Below are positions 32,865-42,410 of a DNA stretch of 64,000 nt, one piece after another. The stretch covers positions 1-64,000 of the forward strand of contig WGLT01000009.1 in assembly GCA_016125425.1 (NCBI GenBank), in the 5' to 3' direction. The notes under the pieces are model-generated. The model did not search any database. It was not told where the DNA came from and worked only from the letters and a program-made list of their open reading frames with translations. Numbering within the stretch: position 1 is the first letter of the stretch; each line of letters opens with the position of its first letter. This stretch comes from Alphaproteobacteria bacterium. GTDB lineage: Bacteria > Pseudomonadota > Alphaproteobacteria > Caulobacterales > Parvularculaceae. The position numbers and the translations under genes were made by a program.

Positions 32865-34204
32865 CATTGGAGACGGCGCAGCAGCCTAAATGGCGCCTTG
32901 CGCTGTTCGCTTTCGGCGATTTCGGCTTCAACCTTTATTGGCAGAGCCTGTCGCTGTTCCTCCTGTTTTATTATACGGAAACGCTTGGCTTCGGCATCGC
33001 CGCCGCCGGCGCCGCCTATATGCTCGCATCGGTGTTCGACGGCCTTGCAGGGTTTGCGATCGGCTTGTGGATCGACCGGCGCGCCAATCCCTCCCGCTTT
33101 CCGACCACGCTGATGATCGGCGCTGCGCCGCTCGCCCTGACTTTCGTGCTCGCCTATCTTCCGCCGGACGGAACGGGCCTGTCCGGCCTCATTATCATTT
33201 GCGCAAGCCAGTTTCTGTTTCGGCTCGCTTATGCGGTCACGAATCTTTCCTATCTGGCGATGAGCGCGCGCGTCAGTTTCAATCCGGGCGACCGGGCGCT
33301 GGTCGCCGGAATGCGCATGATATGGGGCGCCATCGCGACGCTGATCGTCAGTCTGGCGACGCGCCCCCTCGGGGCGCTGCTCGCCGGCTCAGAATCGCGC
33401 GCATACCTCGCCTCGGCGATCGCGTTTGCGCTCATTGCGACCATCGTATTGTTGTTTGTCGGCGCGACCTATCGGGACGCCGCCTGTCCGGGACCGGCCG
33501 GAAAATCTCGGGACATGAATACGACGCGTACGGTGAAGTCCCTGCTTGTCGCTCTCGCCGGCAACCGGAGTTTCCTTTTTGTGGCGGGCGCGATGATAAC
33601 AATGATCATCGGCGTGACCATGGTCTCGAAGACCGTGCTCTATTACTTCACCTACGCGCTCGGCAGCACGCGGGCGGGCGAACTCACCCTCGCAGATATG
33701 ACGCTGGTCGGGTTGGTCGCCGTGCCTTTATGGATGTTGCTCGAAAGACGGATCGGCACGCGGCGGACCTGGTCGGCCGCGATCAACCTCGCGCTGATCT
33801 TGCTGCTGGGCCTTGCGGTCTTCGGCGCGAGCGGTCAGGCCGCCGCCCACGGCTTCCTCGCCGCTTTTCAGGGCGCGGTGATGGGGCTCGATTTCGCCCT
33901 CTGGGCTCTGCTCCCGGCGACGATCGACGAGGGCGAGATGCAAAGCGGCGCCCGCGTCGAGGCGGCGCTGTTCGGGTTGGTCGCCATGCTGCAGCGGGTC
34001 GCGATCGGGGCGGCGACGGGCCTGATGGGCGCAAATCTTCAGCTTGCGGGATTGCAGATGGGGGCGCCGCTGAGCGAAGGAACGTCGCTCGGAATCAGAC
34101 TGCAAATCAGCGTTATTCCCTGCCTGTTCTTCGCGGCGTCCGCGATTTTGATCCTGCGAAGCGGGGTCGCCGCGACCCGGGCCTTCAATCGCACCGGCGC
34201 GTGA
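32861..34204 (+). CDS. GPH-family (MFS_2) sugar/cation symporter
   Basis: A 447-residue membrane protein with 12 hydrophobic segments, of the glycoside-pentoside-hexuronide symporter type (relatives of MelB and of the transporters next to GH31 genes). Typical blocks are FNLYWQSLSLFLLFYYTETLGF in helix 1, FDGLAGFAIGLWIDR at loop 2-3 and YAVTNLSYLAMSARVS. The ATG at 32861 overlaps the GH31 stop (ATGA). It likely imports the disaccharide or monosaccharide produced by GH3 and GH31. The locus thus has two inner-membrane sugar carriers of different families. Confidence 0.87.
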   Translation: MTLETAQQPKWRLALFAFGDFGFNLYWQSLSLFLLFYYTETLGFGIAAAGAAYMLASVFDGLAGFAIGLWIDRRANPSRFPTTLMIGAAPLALTFVLAYLPPDGTGLSGLIIICASQFLFRLAYAVTNLSYLAMSARVSFNPGDRALVAGMRMIWGAIATLIVSLATRPLGALLAGSESRAYLASAIAFALIATIVLLFVGATYRDAACPGPAGKSRDMNTTRTVKSLLVALAGNRSFLFVAGAMITMIIGVTMVSKTVLYYFTYALGSTRAGELTLADMTLVGLVAVPLWMLLERRIGTRRTWSAAINLALILLLGLAVFGASGQAAAHGFLAAFQGAVMGLDFALWALLPATIDEGEMQSGARVEAALFGLVAMLQRVAIGAATGLMGANLQLAGLQMGAPLSEGTSLGIRLQISVIPCLFFAASAILILRSGVAATRAFNRTGA

Positions 34205-34383
34205 CCGCCGGCGCGCTTGCAAAACTTCTCCATGCCCTGCGCAGGGCGACGCGATCGACGCTGGCGGGCGTATTGGCGGCTCCCGCCCGCGACCGCCGGC
34301 CGCTCCGCCGATCCGGAGCTTTTGCCGCGAGGACGCAAACGCGTTAATCCCTTAAATGACAGGCAACATTATGAAAGGGCGTC
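34205..34383. other. Intergenic stretch with two palindromes before ppc
   Basis: It contains a perfect 14-bp palindrome GCCCTGCGCAGGGC (34234-34247) and the inverted pair GGCGGG (34263-34268) / CCCGCC (34282-34287). Both could terminate the sugar operon transcript, though no T-run follows. This is the probable border between the carbohydrate locus and core genes. Confidence 0.4.
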
Positions 34384-37233
34384 ATGGCGCCATCACCGCA
34401 GGATATCGCAACGCCGACTTCGCGCGATCCGCGCGCATGGGCCGATTGGTGCCTTGCGCGGCTCGAAGCCTATGAGCAGGAAGCCGCTTTCGATCCGCTG
34501 ACGAACTCGGTGCGCCGGCTTGCGCACGATCTCACCGAGGCCCAGGGCGCGGGCGTGATCGACCACGCCGGGCTTGCGGCCGCCGCGAAGGCGCTTTGCG
34601 ACGCGGCCCTTCTCGCCCGGGCGGATGCGTTCGGCGCGGCGCATGGCTGCGGCGGCGTCCAGACCGCCGTCGACGCCTGTCTCGCCCGATTTGAGGGCGC
34701 GGATTTCACGCTTGTCAAAGAGGCCGTCGAGCGCGCGCGCGCCGGGGCGGTTTTCACCGCGCATCCGACATTTGCGATGTCGCGGGCGTTGCGCGCGGCG
34801 TTCGCCGCCAGAGCCTGCGCGAAGGACGAGGCCGCGCGGCGGGCCGCGGCGGCGCGAGTCGCCGGGCTGGCGCATGCGCCTGATCGCGAACTGTCGCTCG
34901 CGGACGAACATGTCGACGCCCAAGCCGCCATCATGCGCGCGCAAGACTCAATCGCCGCCGCGGTGCGCGCGATCCTGATCTGGGCGAAAGCGAGATATCC
35001 CGATCGTTGGACGCAGCTTTCGCCCGCGCCGCTGACGCTTGCGACCTGGGTCGGTTACGATCTCGACGGGCGGACCGACATTCACTGGAGCGACACCTTC
35101 CGGCTGCGGCTGGAGGAAAAGGCGGCGCAGCTTCGTCGCTATGCGCGCGCCATGACGGCGGCGATCGCGGTCGAGGGTCAGGCGGGCGCCGAGCGCATTT
35201 TGAAACAGCTTGAGGCGGCGGCGGATTTCGCCTCCGAGCAGGCGGCTTTATTCGCCGGCGACTTTTCCGATCCCGCCATTGTCACCGCCGCGGCCAATGC
35301 GCTGACGCGCGATGATCCGCGGCGCCTTGTGAGTCTGAAGCCTGTGATCGAAGCGCTCGACGCGCTGATCGAAGGGGCGTCGGACGATGAGGCCAGGCTC
35401 AGCCTGTGCGTTTTGCGGTCCGAGATGAAAAATTGCGGGCTTGGCGTCGCGCGCGTGCATCTTCGCATCAACGCGGCGCAGATCCGATCGGCGCTGCGGG
35501 GCGATTTCGATCTCGACCCGAACCGCCAGTTTCTCGACCGGACGGCGCTCGATATCGCAGCCGAGAAAGCGGCGGAGGCGCGCGCCCGGAAAATCAACAT
35601 CGCCTCGATATTCTTCGAGGAGATGACGGCGCACCGCCAGTTCATGCTCGCCGCCGAATTTGCAAAACATATCGACGCCGACACGCCGATCCGCTTTCTC
35701 ATCGCAGAATGCGAAGCGCCGGCGACCGTGATGGGCGCGGTCTATCTGGCGCGCCTCTACGGCGTCGAAAAACTGCTCGACATTTCGCCATTGTTCGAAA
35801 CGCCTGAGGCGATCGAGCGCGGCGGCCGCCTGATGGAGCGCCTTGTCGCTGCGCCGGCGTTCGTTGACTATATTCGCGCGCGCGGCCGCATCGCCATCCA
35901 GCTCGGATTTTCCGATTCCGGACGATTTATGGGGCAGGTGGCGGCTAATCTCGCCATCGAACGGCTGCATATTCTGTTCTCCAGGGCGCTCGCCCATGCC
36001 GGCTTGACCGACGTCGAGGCGGTCATTTTCAACACCCATGGCGAGTCCATGGGGCGCGGCGGCTATCCGGGCGACATGCAGGCACGGCTCGATTACCTCA
36101 TGACGCCGTGGGCGAGGGCGCGCTATGCGCATGACGGCGTCGCGCTCTGCGCGGAAAGCAGCTTCCAGGGCGGCGACGGCTATTTGCATTTCGAAACGGA
36201 AGCATTGGCGTCCGCGACGGTCTGCGCGCTTCTTAACTGGGCGTTCGAGCAGCCCGCGGCTGATCGCTCCGACCGGTTTTACGCCGACATCAATTATTCC
36301 TGGGACTTCTACCGCGCCGTGAAGACCTGGCAGGAGCAGCTCTTCGACAATCCCGACTATCAGGCGACGATAGGCGTTTTCGCCCCCGGCATTCTCTTCG
36401 CTACGGGCTCGCGGCGCGCGCGCCGCCAGAGCGGGGCCGTCGTGGTCGGACCGCGCGCCCTGCGCGCCATCCCGCATAATGCGATCCTTCAGCAAATGTC
36501 CGCGCCTGTGAATGTATGCGGCGGCATTGGCGAAGCGACGGGCGCGGAGATCGATCGGCTCGAAGATCTCGCGAATGCGTCCGCGCGCATGGCGCAGGTA
36601 TTGGGCCTTGTGCGGCGCGCGCGCGCCCTGACGAGCCTGCCGGCGTTGCGCTCCTATGCGGTGATTTTCGACGCGAGCTTCTGGATCGCGAAAGCGGCGC
36701 GCCGCGCCGACGGCGACGCGGCCATTCTCGAAGAGATCGCCCTTCGCCTGTCCTCGATGCGGATTCCGGTGGCGTTCAACCGACTTGCAAATCATCTGGC
36801 GGCCGACCTGTCAAAGCTCGATCGCGTCTTTCGCGATATCGAGCATGACGAAAGCGTCGGCAGACGCAAAATGCGTCGTCCGATCCACGCGCTTCATGCT
36901 ATCCGGCAGGCGATGATCATGCGGGCCTTTATGTTAGTCGCGGGACTTCCCGGATTCTCTCCGCGCCACGATGTGAGTCGCGAAAGCATGTTCGATCTGG
37001 CCTTCGAGCTGCGATTCGATGAGCTTGCGGACACGCTGGAGGTCATTTTCCCGGCCTCGAATGCGAATGTCGCCGCGCTTGCCGGGATCGAAGAGCCCGC
37101 CGATCCGCCCGACGCAGAGATCCGCGGCTATCCTGAAATTCAGGCGAATGTCATTGCGCCGCTCCGTGAAATTCACCGCGCCATTCGCGAAATCGGCGTC
37201 GGCGTCGCGCATTTCTACGGCGCTTACGGCTAG
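34384..37233 (+). CDS. ppc: Phosphoenolpyruvate carboxylase, divergent type
   Basis: A 949-residue protein with PEPC architecture. It carboxylates phosphoenolpyruvate to oxaloacetate to refill the TCA cycle (or feed a serine cycle in methylotrophs). The first catalytic block is present as FTAHPTF, with its His but Phe instead of the usual Glu/Gln. [12 protein letters not shown] is kept. The GYSDSxKDxG block reads [10 protein letters not shown], so Arg replaces Lys. The glycine-rich HGRGGSxGRGG loop is shortened to HGESMGRGG. The C-terminus ends in [10 protein letters not shown] instead of the common NTG end. The start follows AAGGGCG. The gene is whole, so it probably represents a separate PEPC subfamily with altered regulation. 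Convergent with tdk, overlapping by four bases. Confidence 0.85.
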   Translation: MAPSPQDIATPTSRDPRAWADWCLARLEAYEQEAAFDPLTNSVRRLAHDLTEAQGAGVIDHAGLAAAAKALCDAALLARADAFGAAHGCGGVQTAVDACLARFEGADFTLVKEAVERARAGAVFTAHPTFAMSRALRAAFAARACAKDEAARRAAAARVAGLAHAPDRELSLADEHVDAQAAIMRAQDSIAAAVRAILIWAKARYPDRWTQLSPAPLTLATWVGYDLDGRTDIHWSDTFRLRLEEKAAQLRRYARAMTAAIAVEGQAGAERILKQLEAAADFASEQAALFAGDFSDPAIVTAAANALTRDDPRRLVSLKPVIEALDALIEGASDDEARLSLCVLRSEMKNCGLGVARVHLRINAAQIRSALRGDFDLDPNRQFLDRTALDIAAEKAAEARARKINIASIFFEEMTAHRQFMLAAEFAKHIDADTPIRFLIAECEAPATVMGAVYLARLYGVEKLLDISPLFETPEAIERGGRLMERLVAAPAFVDYIRARGRIAIQLGFSDSGRFMGQVAANLAIERLHILFSRALAHAGLTDVEAVIFNTHGESMGRGGYPGDMQARLDYLMTPWARARYAHDGVALCAESSFQGGDGYLHFETEALASATVCALLNWAFEQPAADRSDRFYADINYSWDFYRAVKTWQEQLFDNPDYQATIGVFAPGILFATGSRRARRQSGAVVVGPRALRAIPHNAILQQMSAPVNVCGGIGEATGAEIDRLEDLANASARMAQVLGLVRRARALTSLPALRSYAVIFDASFWIAKAARRADGDAAILEEIALRLSSMRIPVAFNRLANHLAADLSKLDRVFRDIEHDESVGRRKMRRPIHALHAIRQAMIMRAFMLVAGLPGFSPRHDVSRESMFDLAFELRFDELADTLEVIFPASNANVAALAGIEEPADPPDAEIRGYPEIQANVIAPLREIHRAIREIGVGVAHFYGAYG

Positions 37234-37817
37234 GCGCCGCCGCCGGAGAATTTCTCGAAGAAGTGACGCCGGCAAAGCGTCGTGTACCGGTCGTCGCCGC
37301 CGATTTCGATTTTTTCGCCTTCGCGGACGGCCCGGCCGTTTCTGTCGACGCGCAGATTCATGGTCGCCTTGGCCCCGCAGGCGCAGATCGTTTTGAGCTC
37401 GGATATCTCATCGGCGAGCGCCAGCAGCCACTGGCTTCCCTCGAAAAGATCGCCGCGGAAATCGGTCCTCAGTCCGTAGCACAGCACGGGAATCGCCAGT
37501 TGGTCGACGACCGCGGCGAGTTCGAGCACGTGTTTTTTTCTCAAAAACTGCGCTTCATCGACGAAGACGCAGGCGACAGACGCCGCGGCGTGTTCGGCGC
37601 AGACATCTGCGAACAAGTCGAATGCGTCGTCATAGACGCGCGCGTCTCCCTCCAGCCCGATGCGCGAAGCGACCACGCCTTTTGCGACGCGATCATCGAC
37701 CGCCGCCGTGTAGACAAGGGTGCGCATGCCGCGTTCGCGATAGTTGAAGCTCGCCTGCAAGAGCGTCGTCGATTTGCCGGCGTTCATTGCGGAGTAGTTG
37801 AAATAGAGTTTCGCCAA
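37230..37817 (-). CDS. tdk: Thymidine kinase (type II)
   Basis: A 195-residue enzyme phosphorylating thymidine with ATP in the salvage pathway. The P-loop is [12 protein letters not shown] (residues 6-17), the DEAQFL block (near 99) is the Mg/catalytic region, and [11 protein letters not shown] and [19 protein letters not shown] follow. The zinc site is completed by the CxC here and by CRRHF at the end. Length is typical. It lies two bases downstream of dapF on the same strand, so they are co-transcribed. The 3' end overlaps ppc convergently. Confidence 0.95.
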   Translation of the reverse strand: MAKLYFNYSAMNAGKSTTLLQASFNYRERGMRTLVYTAAVDDRVAKGVVASRIGLEGDARVYDDAFDLFADVCAEHAAASVACVFVDEAQFLRKKHVLELAAVVDQLAIPVLCYGLRTDFRGDLFEGSQWLLALADEISELKTICACGAKATMNLRVDRNGRAVREGEKIEIGGDDRYTTLCRRHFFEKFSGGGA

Positions 37818-37819
37818 AT

Positions 37820-38662
37820 TCAGAGCCCTTCCGGCAGGACGCCTTCAAATTCAAATGCGATCGGTCCGGTCATGCGTACGTGATTGTCCTCGCCCCATTC
37901 GATCGCCAGCGGCCCGCCGTCGAGCATGACGGTCGCCTTGCGCGCCGTGAGACGGCGCCGGTTCGCCGCGACCAGGGCCGCGCATGCGGCCGTGCCGCAC
38001 GCCTTCGTGATCCCGGCGCCGCGCTCCCATACGCGCAAGCGAATGAGATGGTCGCTCTTGACCTCGGCGACGCCGACATTCGTGCGCTGCGGAAACATGG
38101 GATGATTCTCGACAAGCGGGCCGAACCGGTCGAGCGCCTGCGCTTCGGCGTCCTTGACGAAGAAAATGCAGTGCGGATTGCCCATATTCACCGCCGACGG
38201 CCCCCACAGAACGGGGTTGTCGATGGGGCCGAGCTTTACGTCGACAAAGCGCGTGTCTTGCGTTTCCTCTGCGAGCGGAATATCGCGCCAGCCGAATTTC
38301 GGCTCTCCCATATCGACGGTGACGCGCTTGTCGCCGGCGCGCCACACCGAGATGAGGCCGGCGCCCGTTTCAAATCCGGCCTCTTGCGCGCCGGCTTCCT
38401 CCATCAGCAGCCAGCCGACGCAGCGCGCGGCGTTGCCGCAGGCGCCGACTTCGGAGCCGTCGGCGTTGAAGACGCCCATAAAAGGGCCGTCCCGCTCCTC
38501 GATGGTGATGACCTGATCGCAGCCAATGCCGGCCTTGCGGTCTGCGATCAGACGCGCGGCTTCGCCTGTCATGCGCGCGCGCGATTTCCTGAGGTCGACG
38601 ATGACAAAATCATTGCCCAGGCCGTTCATCTTCAGAAAGGGCGTTCCGGAGAGTTGAGACAT
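37820..38662 (-). CDS. dapF: Diaminopimelate epimerase
   Basis: A 280-residue enzyme that converts LL- to meso-diaminopimelate for lysine and peptidoglycan synthesis. The two catalytic cysteines are present: C75 in GACGNAARC and C222 in [11 protein letters not shown]. Other hallmarks are [13 protein letters not shown] at the N-terminus and [11 protein letters not shown]. It is pseudo-symmetric as usual. It precedes tdk by two bases, and the envelope genes to its right are on the same strand, 27 bases upstream, so they may share a transcript. Confidence 0.96.
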   Translation of the reverse strand: MSQLSGTPFLKMNGLGNDFVIVDLRKSRARMTGEAARLIADRKAGIGCDQVITIEERDGPFMGVFNADGSEVGACGNAARCVGWLLMEEAGAQEAGFETGAGLISVWRAGDKRVTVDMGEPKFGWRDIPLAEETQDTRFVDVKLGPIDNPVLWGPSAVNMGNPHCIFFVKDAEAQALDRFGPLVENHPMFPQRTNVGVAEVKSDHLIRLRVWERGAGITKACGTAACAALVAANRRRLTARKATVMLDGGPLAIEWGEDNHVRMTGPIAFEFEGVLPEGL

Positions 38663-38689
38663 GCTGGTCCCGCGCCGCGTCGCCCCTAT

Positions 38690-39481
38690 CTATGGGCGCG
38701 GCGCCTGAGCGGCAATATGCGTTGCGGCGGAAACCAGCGTCTCGGGACGGATCATAAACAGGGCGAGCCCGGCGAGGATCGCCGCGCCAGCCAGCGCCAG
38801 CCGCGAGCGCAGGCCCGCGGCGGCTCCGACCAGCGCGGCGCCGATAGCGACAATCGCGCATTCGCCCGGCGCGAGGCGCGGCGCATTGGCGAGGGCGACG
38901 CCCGCGGGCGACTGAAACAGCCACACGAGATAGCCCGCCGACAAAAGCGCCATCGCCAGCGGCGCTGAGAGCGCCGTCAGCACGCCCGCGATCTTGCGCG
39001 CATCCGTCCGGATCCCGGCGAACAGGACGCAAGCGGCGCCGATCAGAATCGGCATGGCGGCGAGCGTCGCATTGTTCAGGAAGGGTCCGGCGCCGGCGGC
39101 GAGGCCGACCGCCACGACAGGGCCGGGCGCTGTCGTGCCTGAAGCGGCCGTGAGCGCGCGCGCCGCGAGAAAAAGGGCGACAAAATACAGCGCGGCGGGC
39201 GCGCCGAGCGCGATCGCATAGAGGGCGATGGGGTTGAAGAGGCACAGCACGAGGCTCACGAAGCCTGCGTCGGCCGCGAATGCGGCGGCGAGCCCCATGA
39301 TCGCCGCCGCGCCGACGGCGCCGACGGCCTCGCTGATCCCGGCGGCGTGAAGGGCGAAAGTGAGATCGGGCGGGAAATCCCGGCGCAATACCGGCAACCG
39401 ATCCGGGTTCGGATCAAAAAGGGCCGCGCCGAGCGCGCCGCCCAGCGCCGATCCGATCGCATATCGAAAGCGCCGCTTCAC
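38690..39481 (-). CDS. Uncharacterised multi-spanning membrane protein next to a glycosyltransferase
   Basis: About 263 residues with roughly seven or eight hydrophobic helices. It begins KRRFRYAIGSALGGALGAALFDPNPDRLP and ends THIAAQAPRP. A glycine/alanine-rich N-terminal helix is followed by a short periplasmic-like loop (PDRLPVLRRDFPPDLTFAL). I recognise no family. The likely start is a GTG at 39481 that overlaps the glycosyltransferase stop by four bases; the much longer frame running back to 40201 is only a shadow of that gene. Tight coupling suggests a role in synthesis or export of the product of the glycosyltransferase, for example an envelope polysaccharide. This is inference. Confidence 0.7.
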   Translation of the reverse strand: MKRRFRYAIGSALGGALGAALFDPNPDRLPVLRRDFPPDLTFALHAAGISEAVGAVGAAAIMGLAAAFAADAGFVSLVLCLFNPIALYAIALGAPAALYFVALFLAARALTAASGTTAPGPVVAVGLAAGAGPFLNNATLAAMPILIGAACVLFAGIRTDARKIAGVLTALSAPLAMALLSAGYLVWLFQSPAGVALANAPRLAPGECAIVAIGAALVGAAAGLRSRLALAGAAILAGLALFMIRPETLVSAATHIAAQAPRP

Positions 39482-41169
39482 GCCGCCTTGCGTTCCGGAA
39501 ATGAGGCTGCGCGTTCGCGCGACAGGGGCGAGCGGCCATGCGCGGTCTTTTCCCAATAGGACGGCCGCGTCGCGAGCTGCCAAAGCGCCATGTAGGCGGC
39601 CAGCGAGGACAGCCACCAATAAACCGGCGCGAGCAGCGCGCATGGCGCGAGTTCGACAAGACCGCGCCGCAGAGGCGCGATGACGCCGAGATAGATGAAG
39701 AAGCAATTTCCGGCGAGCAGCGCGAAGAGATTGAGCGCAAGCAAGGGTCCGGGAAAGAAGGCGGCTACGGCGTCGGCGCCGGAAAGGAGCTGCCAGCAAA
39801 ACACCGTCCAGAGGAAGGGATTGATGAGAGCGCTCAGAAAATTGCCGCCGATAAAGAGCTGGTTCGCCGCGACGCCGCGCCAGCCCGCAACGCCCCGAAG
39901 CTCGTTCGGCCGGCGCATATGCACAAGCCAGGTCTGCATATGGCCTTTCATCCAGCGCGAACGCTGGCGCAGCCAGGCGCCGATATTCGCGCACGCCTCC
40001 TCGAATGTCGTGGAGTCGAGCACTTCGGTGCGAAAGCCGTGTCGGGCGAGACGGAAGCCGATATCGGCGTCTTCCGTGACGTTGAAAGGGTCCCACCCGC
40101 CGATTTCGATCAAGGTGCTTGTACGGAAGAAATTGGATGTTCCCCCGAGCGGAATGGGAATTTTCAGCCGTTCGAGCGCCGGCAAAAAACTGTCGAACCA
40201 CAGCGCATATTCGACCGCAAAAAGCGAGGTCAGCCAGTTTTCGAACGCGTTATAGTAATTCAGCCGCGCCTGCACGCAGGCGAGACTGTCGTCGCCCGCC
40301 GCGAAAGCCGCCGCCGCCTTGCGGAGCTGGTCATGCTCGGGCGCGTCTTCGGCGTCATAAATTACGATGAGATCTCCGCGCGCGAGATAAAGGGCGTGAT
40401 TGCAGGCCTTGGGTTTCGTGCGCGGTTCGGAAGCCGGAATGGCGAGGCACTCAAAGACACGGTCGAGTCCGAGCCGGCGCGCCTGCGTCAATGTCTCCGC
40501 GTCGTCCTCCTCGAAAATAAGTTTGATGTCGAGGCGGTCAGCCGGATAATCGAGCGCCGACAGCGCGGCGGCGAGGCCTTCGAGACTGTCCGCCTCCCGG
40601 TAGAGCGGACACAAGATCGTAATTGTCGGAAGTTCGGCGTCCGCGAGCGGCGGCGGCGCGGCCTTTTCCGATTCCGCAAAGCTCTCCGAGATCAGCCGCA
40701 ATCGGAAGAAAATCACGACCAGAAAAAACCCGGTCAGAAAAATATTGGCGGCGATCAATGTGACGTGCGGCGCAGCGGCGAAACAGAAGGCGGCGGCCAG
40801 GATCATGGCGGCCGCGACATTGCGTTGTCCGGGGGTCATCAGACGCATCGACGAAGCGTGCGGCATCCGTCGCGCGAGAGCATGCCGCGAAGCGTCGACA
40901 AGGTCGCGTTCAAATCGCGCGCCGAGTAGGTCGCTGAAAATGCGACGCGGCAGACGCGATGTCTTTCGCAGCGGAATCCTTGCGGCGCATGGACGGGCTT
41001 CAGCGGCGCGAAGCTCGACGGCGGTCCCGTCCGATCGACGCCAGGGCAGTCTCCCCGCGCGCGCATAGGCCCTCACATGTTCGAAGCGCTGCATCGTCGC
41101 GTCCGGCGGGCCGGCCCAGATGTCGAGATCGGATTCCTGCGAGAAAAGGCGCATCAAAAGCTTGTCCAA
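39478..41169 (-). CDS. Membrane glycosyltransferase family 2 (processive type)
   Basis: A 563-residue membrane enzyme. A cytoplasmic N-terminal stretch of about 110 residues without clear motif is followed by two helices (about 115-155). The GT-A domain (about 175-400) has TITILCPLYREADSLEGL, IYDAEDAPEHDQLRKA with the DxD-like site, FNVTEDADIGFRLARHG and the QRSRWMKGHMQTW (QxxRW) motif. Several C-terminal helices follow. These are the motifs of cellulose-synthase/NfrB-like processive beta-glycosyltransferases. It overlaps the upstream outer-membrane protein gene by 16 bases and the downstream membrane protein gene by four, so all three act together, presumably in an exopolysaccharide. The sugar is unknown. 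Confidence 0.87.
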   Translation of the reverse strand: MDKLLMRLFSQESDLDIWAGPPDATMQRFEHVRAYARAGRLPWRRSDGTAVELRAAEARPCAARIPLRKTSRLPRRIFSDLLGARFERDLVDASRHALARRMPHASSMRLMTPGQRNVAAAMILAAAFCFAAAPHVTLIAANIFLTGFFLVVIFFRLRLISESFAESEKAAPPPLADAELPTITILCPLYREADSLEGLAAALSALDYPADRLDIKLIFEEDDAETLTQARRLGLDRVFECLAIPASEPRTKPKACNHALYLARGDLIVIYDAEDAPEHDQLRKAAAAFAAGDDSLACVQARLNYYNAFENWLTSLFAVEYALWFDSFLPALERLKIPIPLGGTSNFFRTSTLIEIGGWDPFNVTEDADIGFRLARHGFRTEVLDSTTFEEACANIGAWLRQRSRWMKGHMQTWLVHMRRPNELRGVAGWRGVAANQLFIGGNFLSALINPFLWTVFCWQLLSGADAVAAFFPGPLLALNLFALLAGNCFFIYLGVIAPLRRGLVELAPCALLAPVYWWLSSLAAYMALWQLATRPSYWEKTAHGRSPLSRERAASFPERKAA

Positions 41170-41954
41170 AGCCCCAAGAACCAGGCGTCGCCGAGCAGCA
41201 GATTGCGGCCCGCCGCCTCATGCGTGAATCCGGCTTGTACGGACAAGCGCCGGCTCGCTTGCCAGACAAGCGACGGCTGAAGCTTGATGACATCGTAATC
41301 GAGGCCGCCGGGCGCGGGGGCGGCGACCGCCTTCGTCGAAAAGACCTCGGCGAGAACAAGTAGTCGATGAGTCGGCCGGGCGCCGATCAACACATCGCCT
41401 CGTATCTGGTCGGAAGCCGAGCCGAAGCGCCGACGATAGCCGATTTCTGCGGTCATATAGATTTTGAAAGGCGACGCGGCGAGATTGCGTCCATAGAGGG
41501 CGCGCAGCTCGACATCGGCGCCTTCCCGCTGCAAATCGGCGCGCGGCCCGGCGTCGAATCTTGCGGGGACCGAAGCGACCAGGCTCATTGCGAAGGCGTC
41601 GCGCCCGTTACGCCATATCTGCCGCTCGGCGAAGCCCTGAATTTCCGAAAATCCTGACGCGGTCGACGTTGTAAGGCCGTCAAAATAGGTCGATGTTCCG
41701 TAAACGATCTTCCCGCCGATCATCGTCGAGCGTGTCAGCCCGAACTCGAAATACAGGTCATCGTCATAGCGGTTGAATCTTTGGGGAGCGCCATCGGGGA
41801 AGACCGGCTCGCCGCGCGCGACCAGATAGGCCGCGCGGTTGGAGATGAAAAAATGGCCCGGATCACGCGTCCATGGGGAGGCGTGCGCCAGCGCGCCAGA
41901 CAGGAGCGCGAAGACAGATGCGATGGCGTGCGCCCATCCGCCTCCGCGCCCCAT
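41154..41954 (-). CDS. Predicted outer-membrane beta-barrel protein, first gene of the glycosyltransferase operon
   Basis: A 266-residue protein with a signal peptide (cleavage near ALAHAS, residue 25). After that come alternating beta-strand-like segments such as FEFGLTRSTMIGGKIVYG, AFAMSLVASVPARFD and KIYMTAEIGYRRRFG, ending in an aromatic residue (WFLGLWTSF), as outer-membrane barrels do. No named family is recognised. Its end overlaps the glycosyltransferase start by 16 bases. A porin-like exit channel or envelope protein for the polysaccharide is a reasonable guess, supported only by context. Confidence 0.7.
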   Translation of the reverse strand: MGRGGGWAHAIASVFALLSGALAHASPWTRDPGHFFISNRAAYLVARGEPVFPDGAPQRFNRYDDDLYFEFGLTRSTMIGGKIVYGTSTYFDGLTTSTASGFSEIQGFAERQIWRNGRDAFAMSLVASVPARFDAGPRADLQREGADVELRALYGRNLAASPFKIYMTAEIGYRRRFGSASDQIRGDVLIGARPTHRLLVLAEVFSTKAVAAPAPGGLDYDVIKLQPSLVWQASRRLSVQAGFTHEAAGRNLLLGDAWFLGLWTSF

Positions 41955-42023
41955 CCAGCCTTCTCCCCCGTAAACGGCCGCAAGATTATTGTTTCACGAT
42001 AACATCGCTCTTTAACGGATGAT

Positions 42024-42051
42024 TCGGAAAAATCCGAGCAACCAATGGTTG
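42024..42051. promoter_or_regulatory. Two adjacent inverted repeats between the outer-membrane protein gene and DUF2905
   Basis: TCGGA-AAAA-TCCGA (42024-42037) is followed immediately by CAACCA-A-TGGTTG (42039-42051). They lie in an AT-rich intergenic stretch 70 to 97 bases upstream of the outer-membrane protein gene and just downstream of DUF2905. They may be a regulator binding site for the envelope operon or a weak terminator for DUF2905. Confidence 0.4.
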
Positions 42052-42072
42052 TTCGCGAAAATTTCCTGCCGA

Positions 42073-42273
42073 TTACTTGCCGAAAAGACGAATGATGAGC
42101 GTGAGCGCAATACTGATAAGGATCATGCTTGTAATCGGGAAATAGAAGGAAAAGCCGTCCCGGTGGATCACTATGTCGCCTGGCAGCCGGCCGAGTCCCA
42201 GCCGGCCGATCCACGGCCATAGCAGGCCGGCGGCGATCAGCAGCGCGCCGACAAGGATCAGGACTTTGCGCAT
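42073..42273 (-). CDS. DUF2905 family small membrane protein
   Basis: A 66-residue protein with two membrane helices: RKVLILVGALLIAAGLLWP and PITSMILISIALTLIIRLFG. Between them is the conserved GRLPGDIVIHRDGFSFYFP block that defines DUF2905. Function unknown; it sits in the inner membrane. ATG 42273 matches the family start, while the frame upstream is shadow. It is a lone gene, divergent from the small gene at 42411. Confidence 0.92.
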   Translation of the reverse strand: MRKVLILVGALLIAAGLLWPWIGRLGLGRLPGDIVIHRDGFSFYFPITSMILISIALTLIIRLFGK

Positions 42274-42410
42274 GGCGAAGGCGTCCGGCTTGCTATCTGA
42301 CGGCGCACAGGAAATAGCCGCGTCCCGCCGCGGCTTCAACCGGGGCTCGCCACCGCCATGCCGCATCTGCTAAAGCGAGCATGAAGCGAGTCTGAACAGG
42401 GAAGGCCCCG

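Noticed and set aside
32890-34347. 485-residue open frame in the +1 register over the GPH transporter
   Set aside because: The overlapping frame gives a clear 12-helix transporter with an ATGA start. This one is Arg/Gly-rich and has no family features.
35248-36795. 515-residue open frame on the minus strand
   Set aside because: Antisense to ppc; no signal, motif or ribosome-binding site.
39482-40201. N-terminal extension of the membrane protein gene 38690-39481
   Set aside because: The extension is an out-of-frame reading of the glycosyltransferase gene; the GTG at 39481 overlapping its stop is the natural start.
39538-40929. 463-residue open frame on the plus strand
   Set aside because: Antisense to the glycosyltransferase with intact GT2 motifs.
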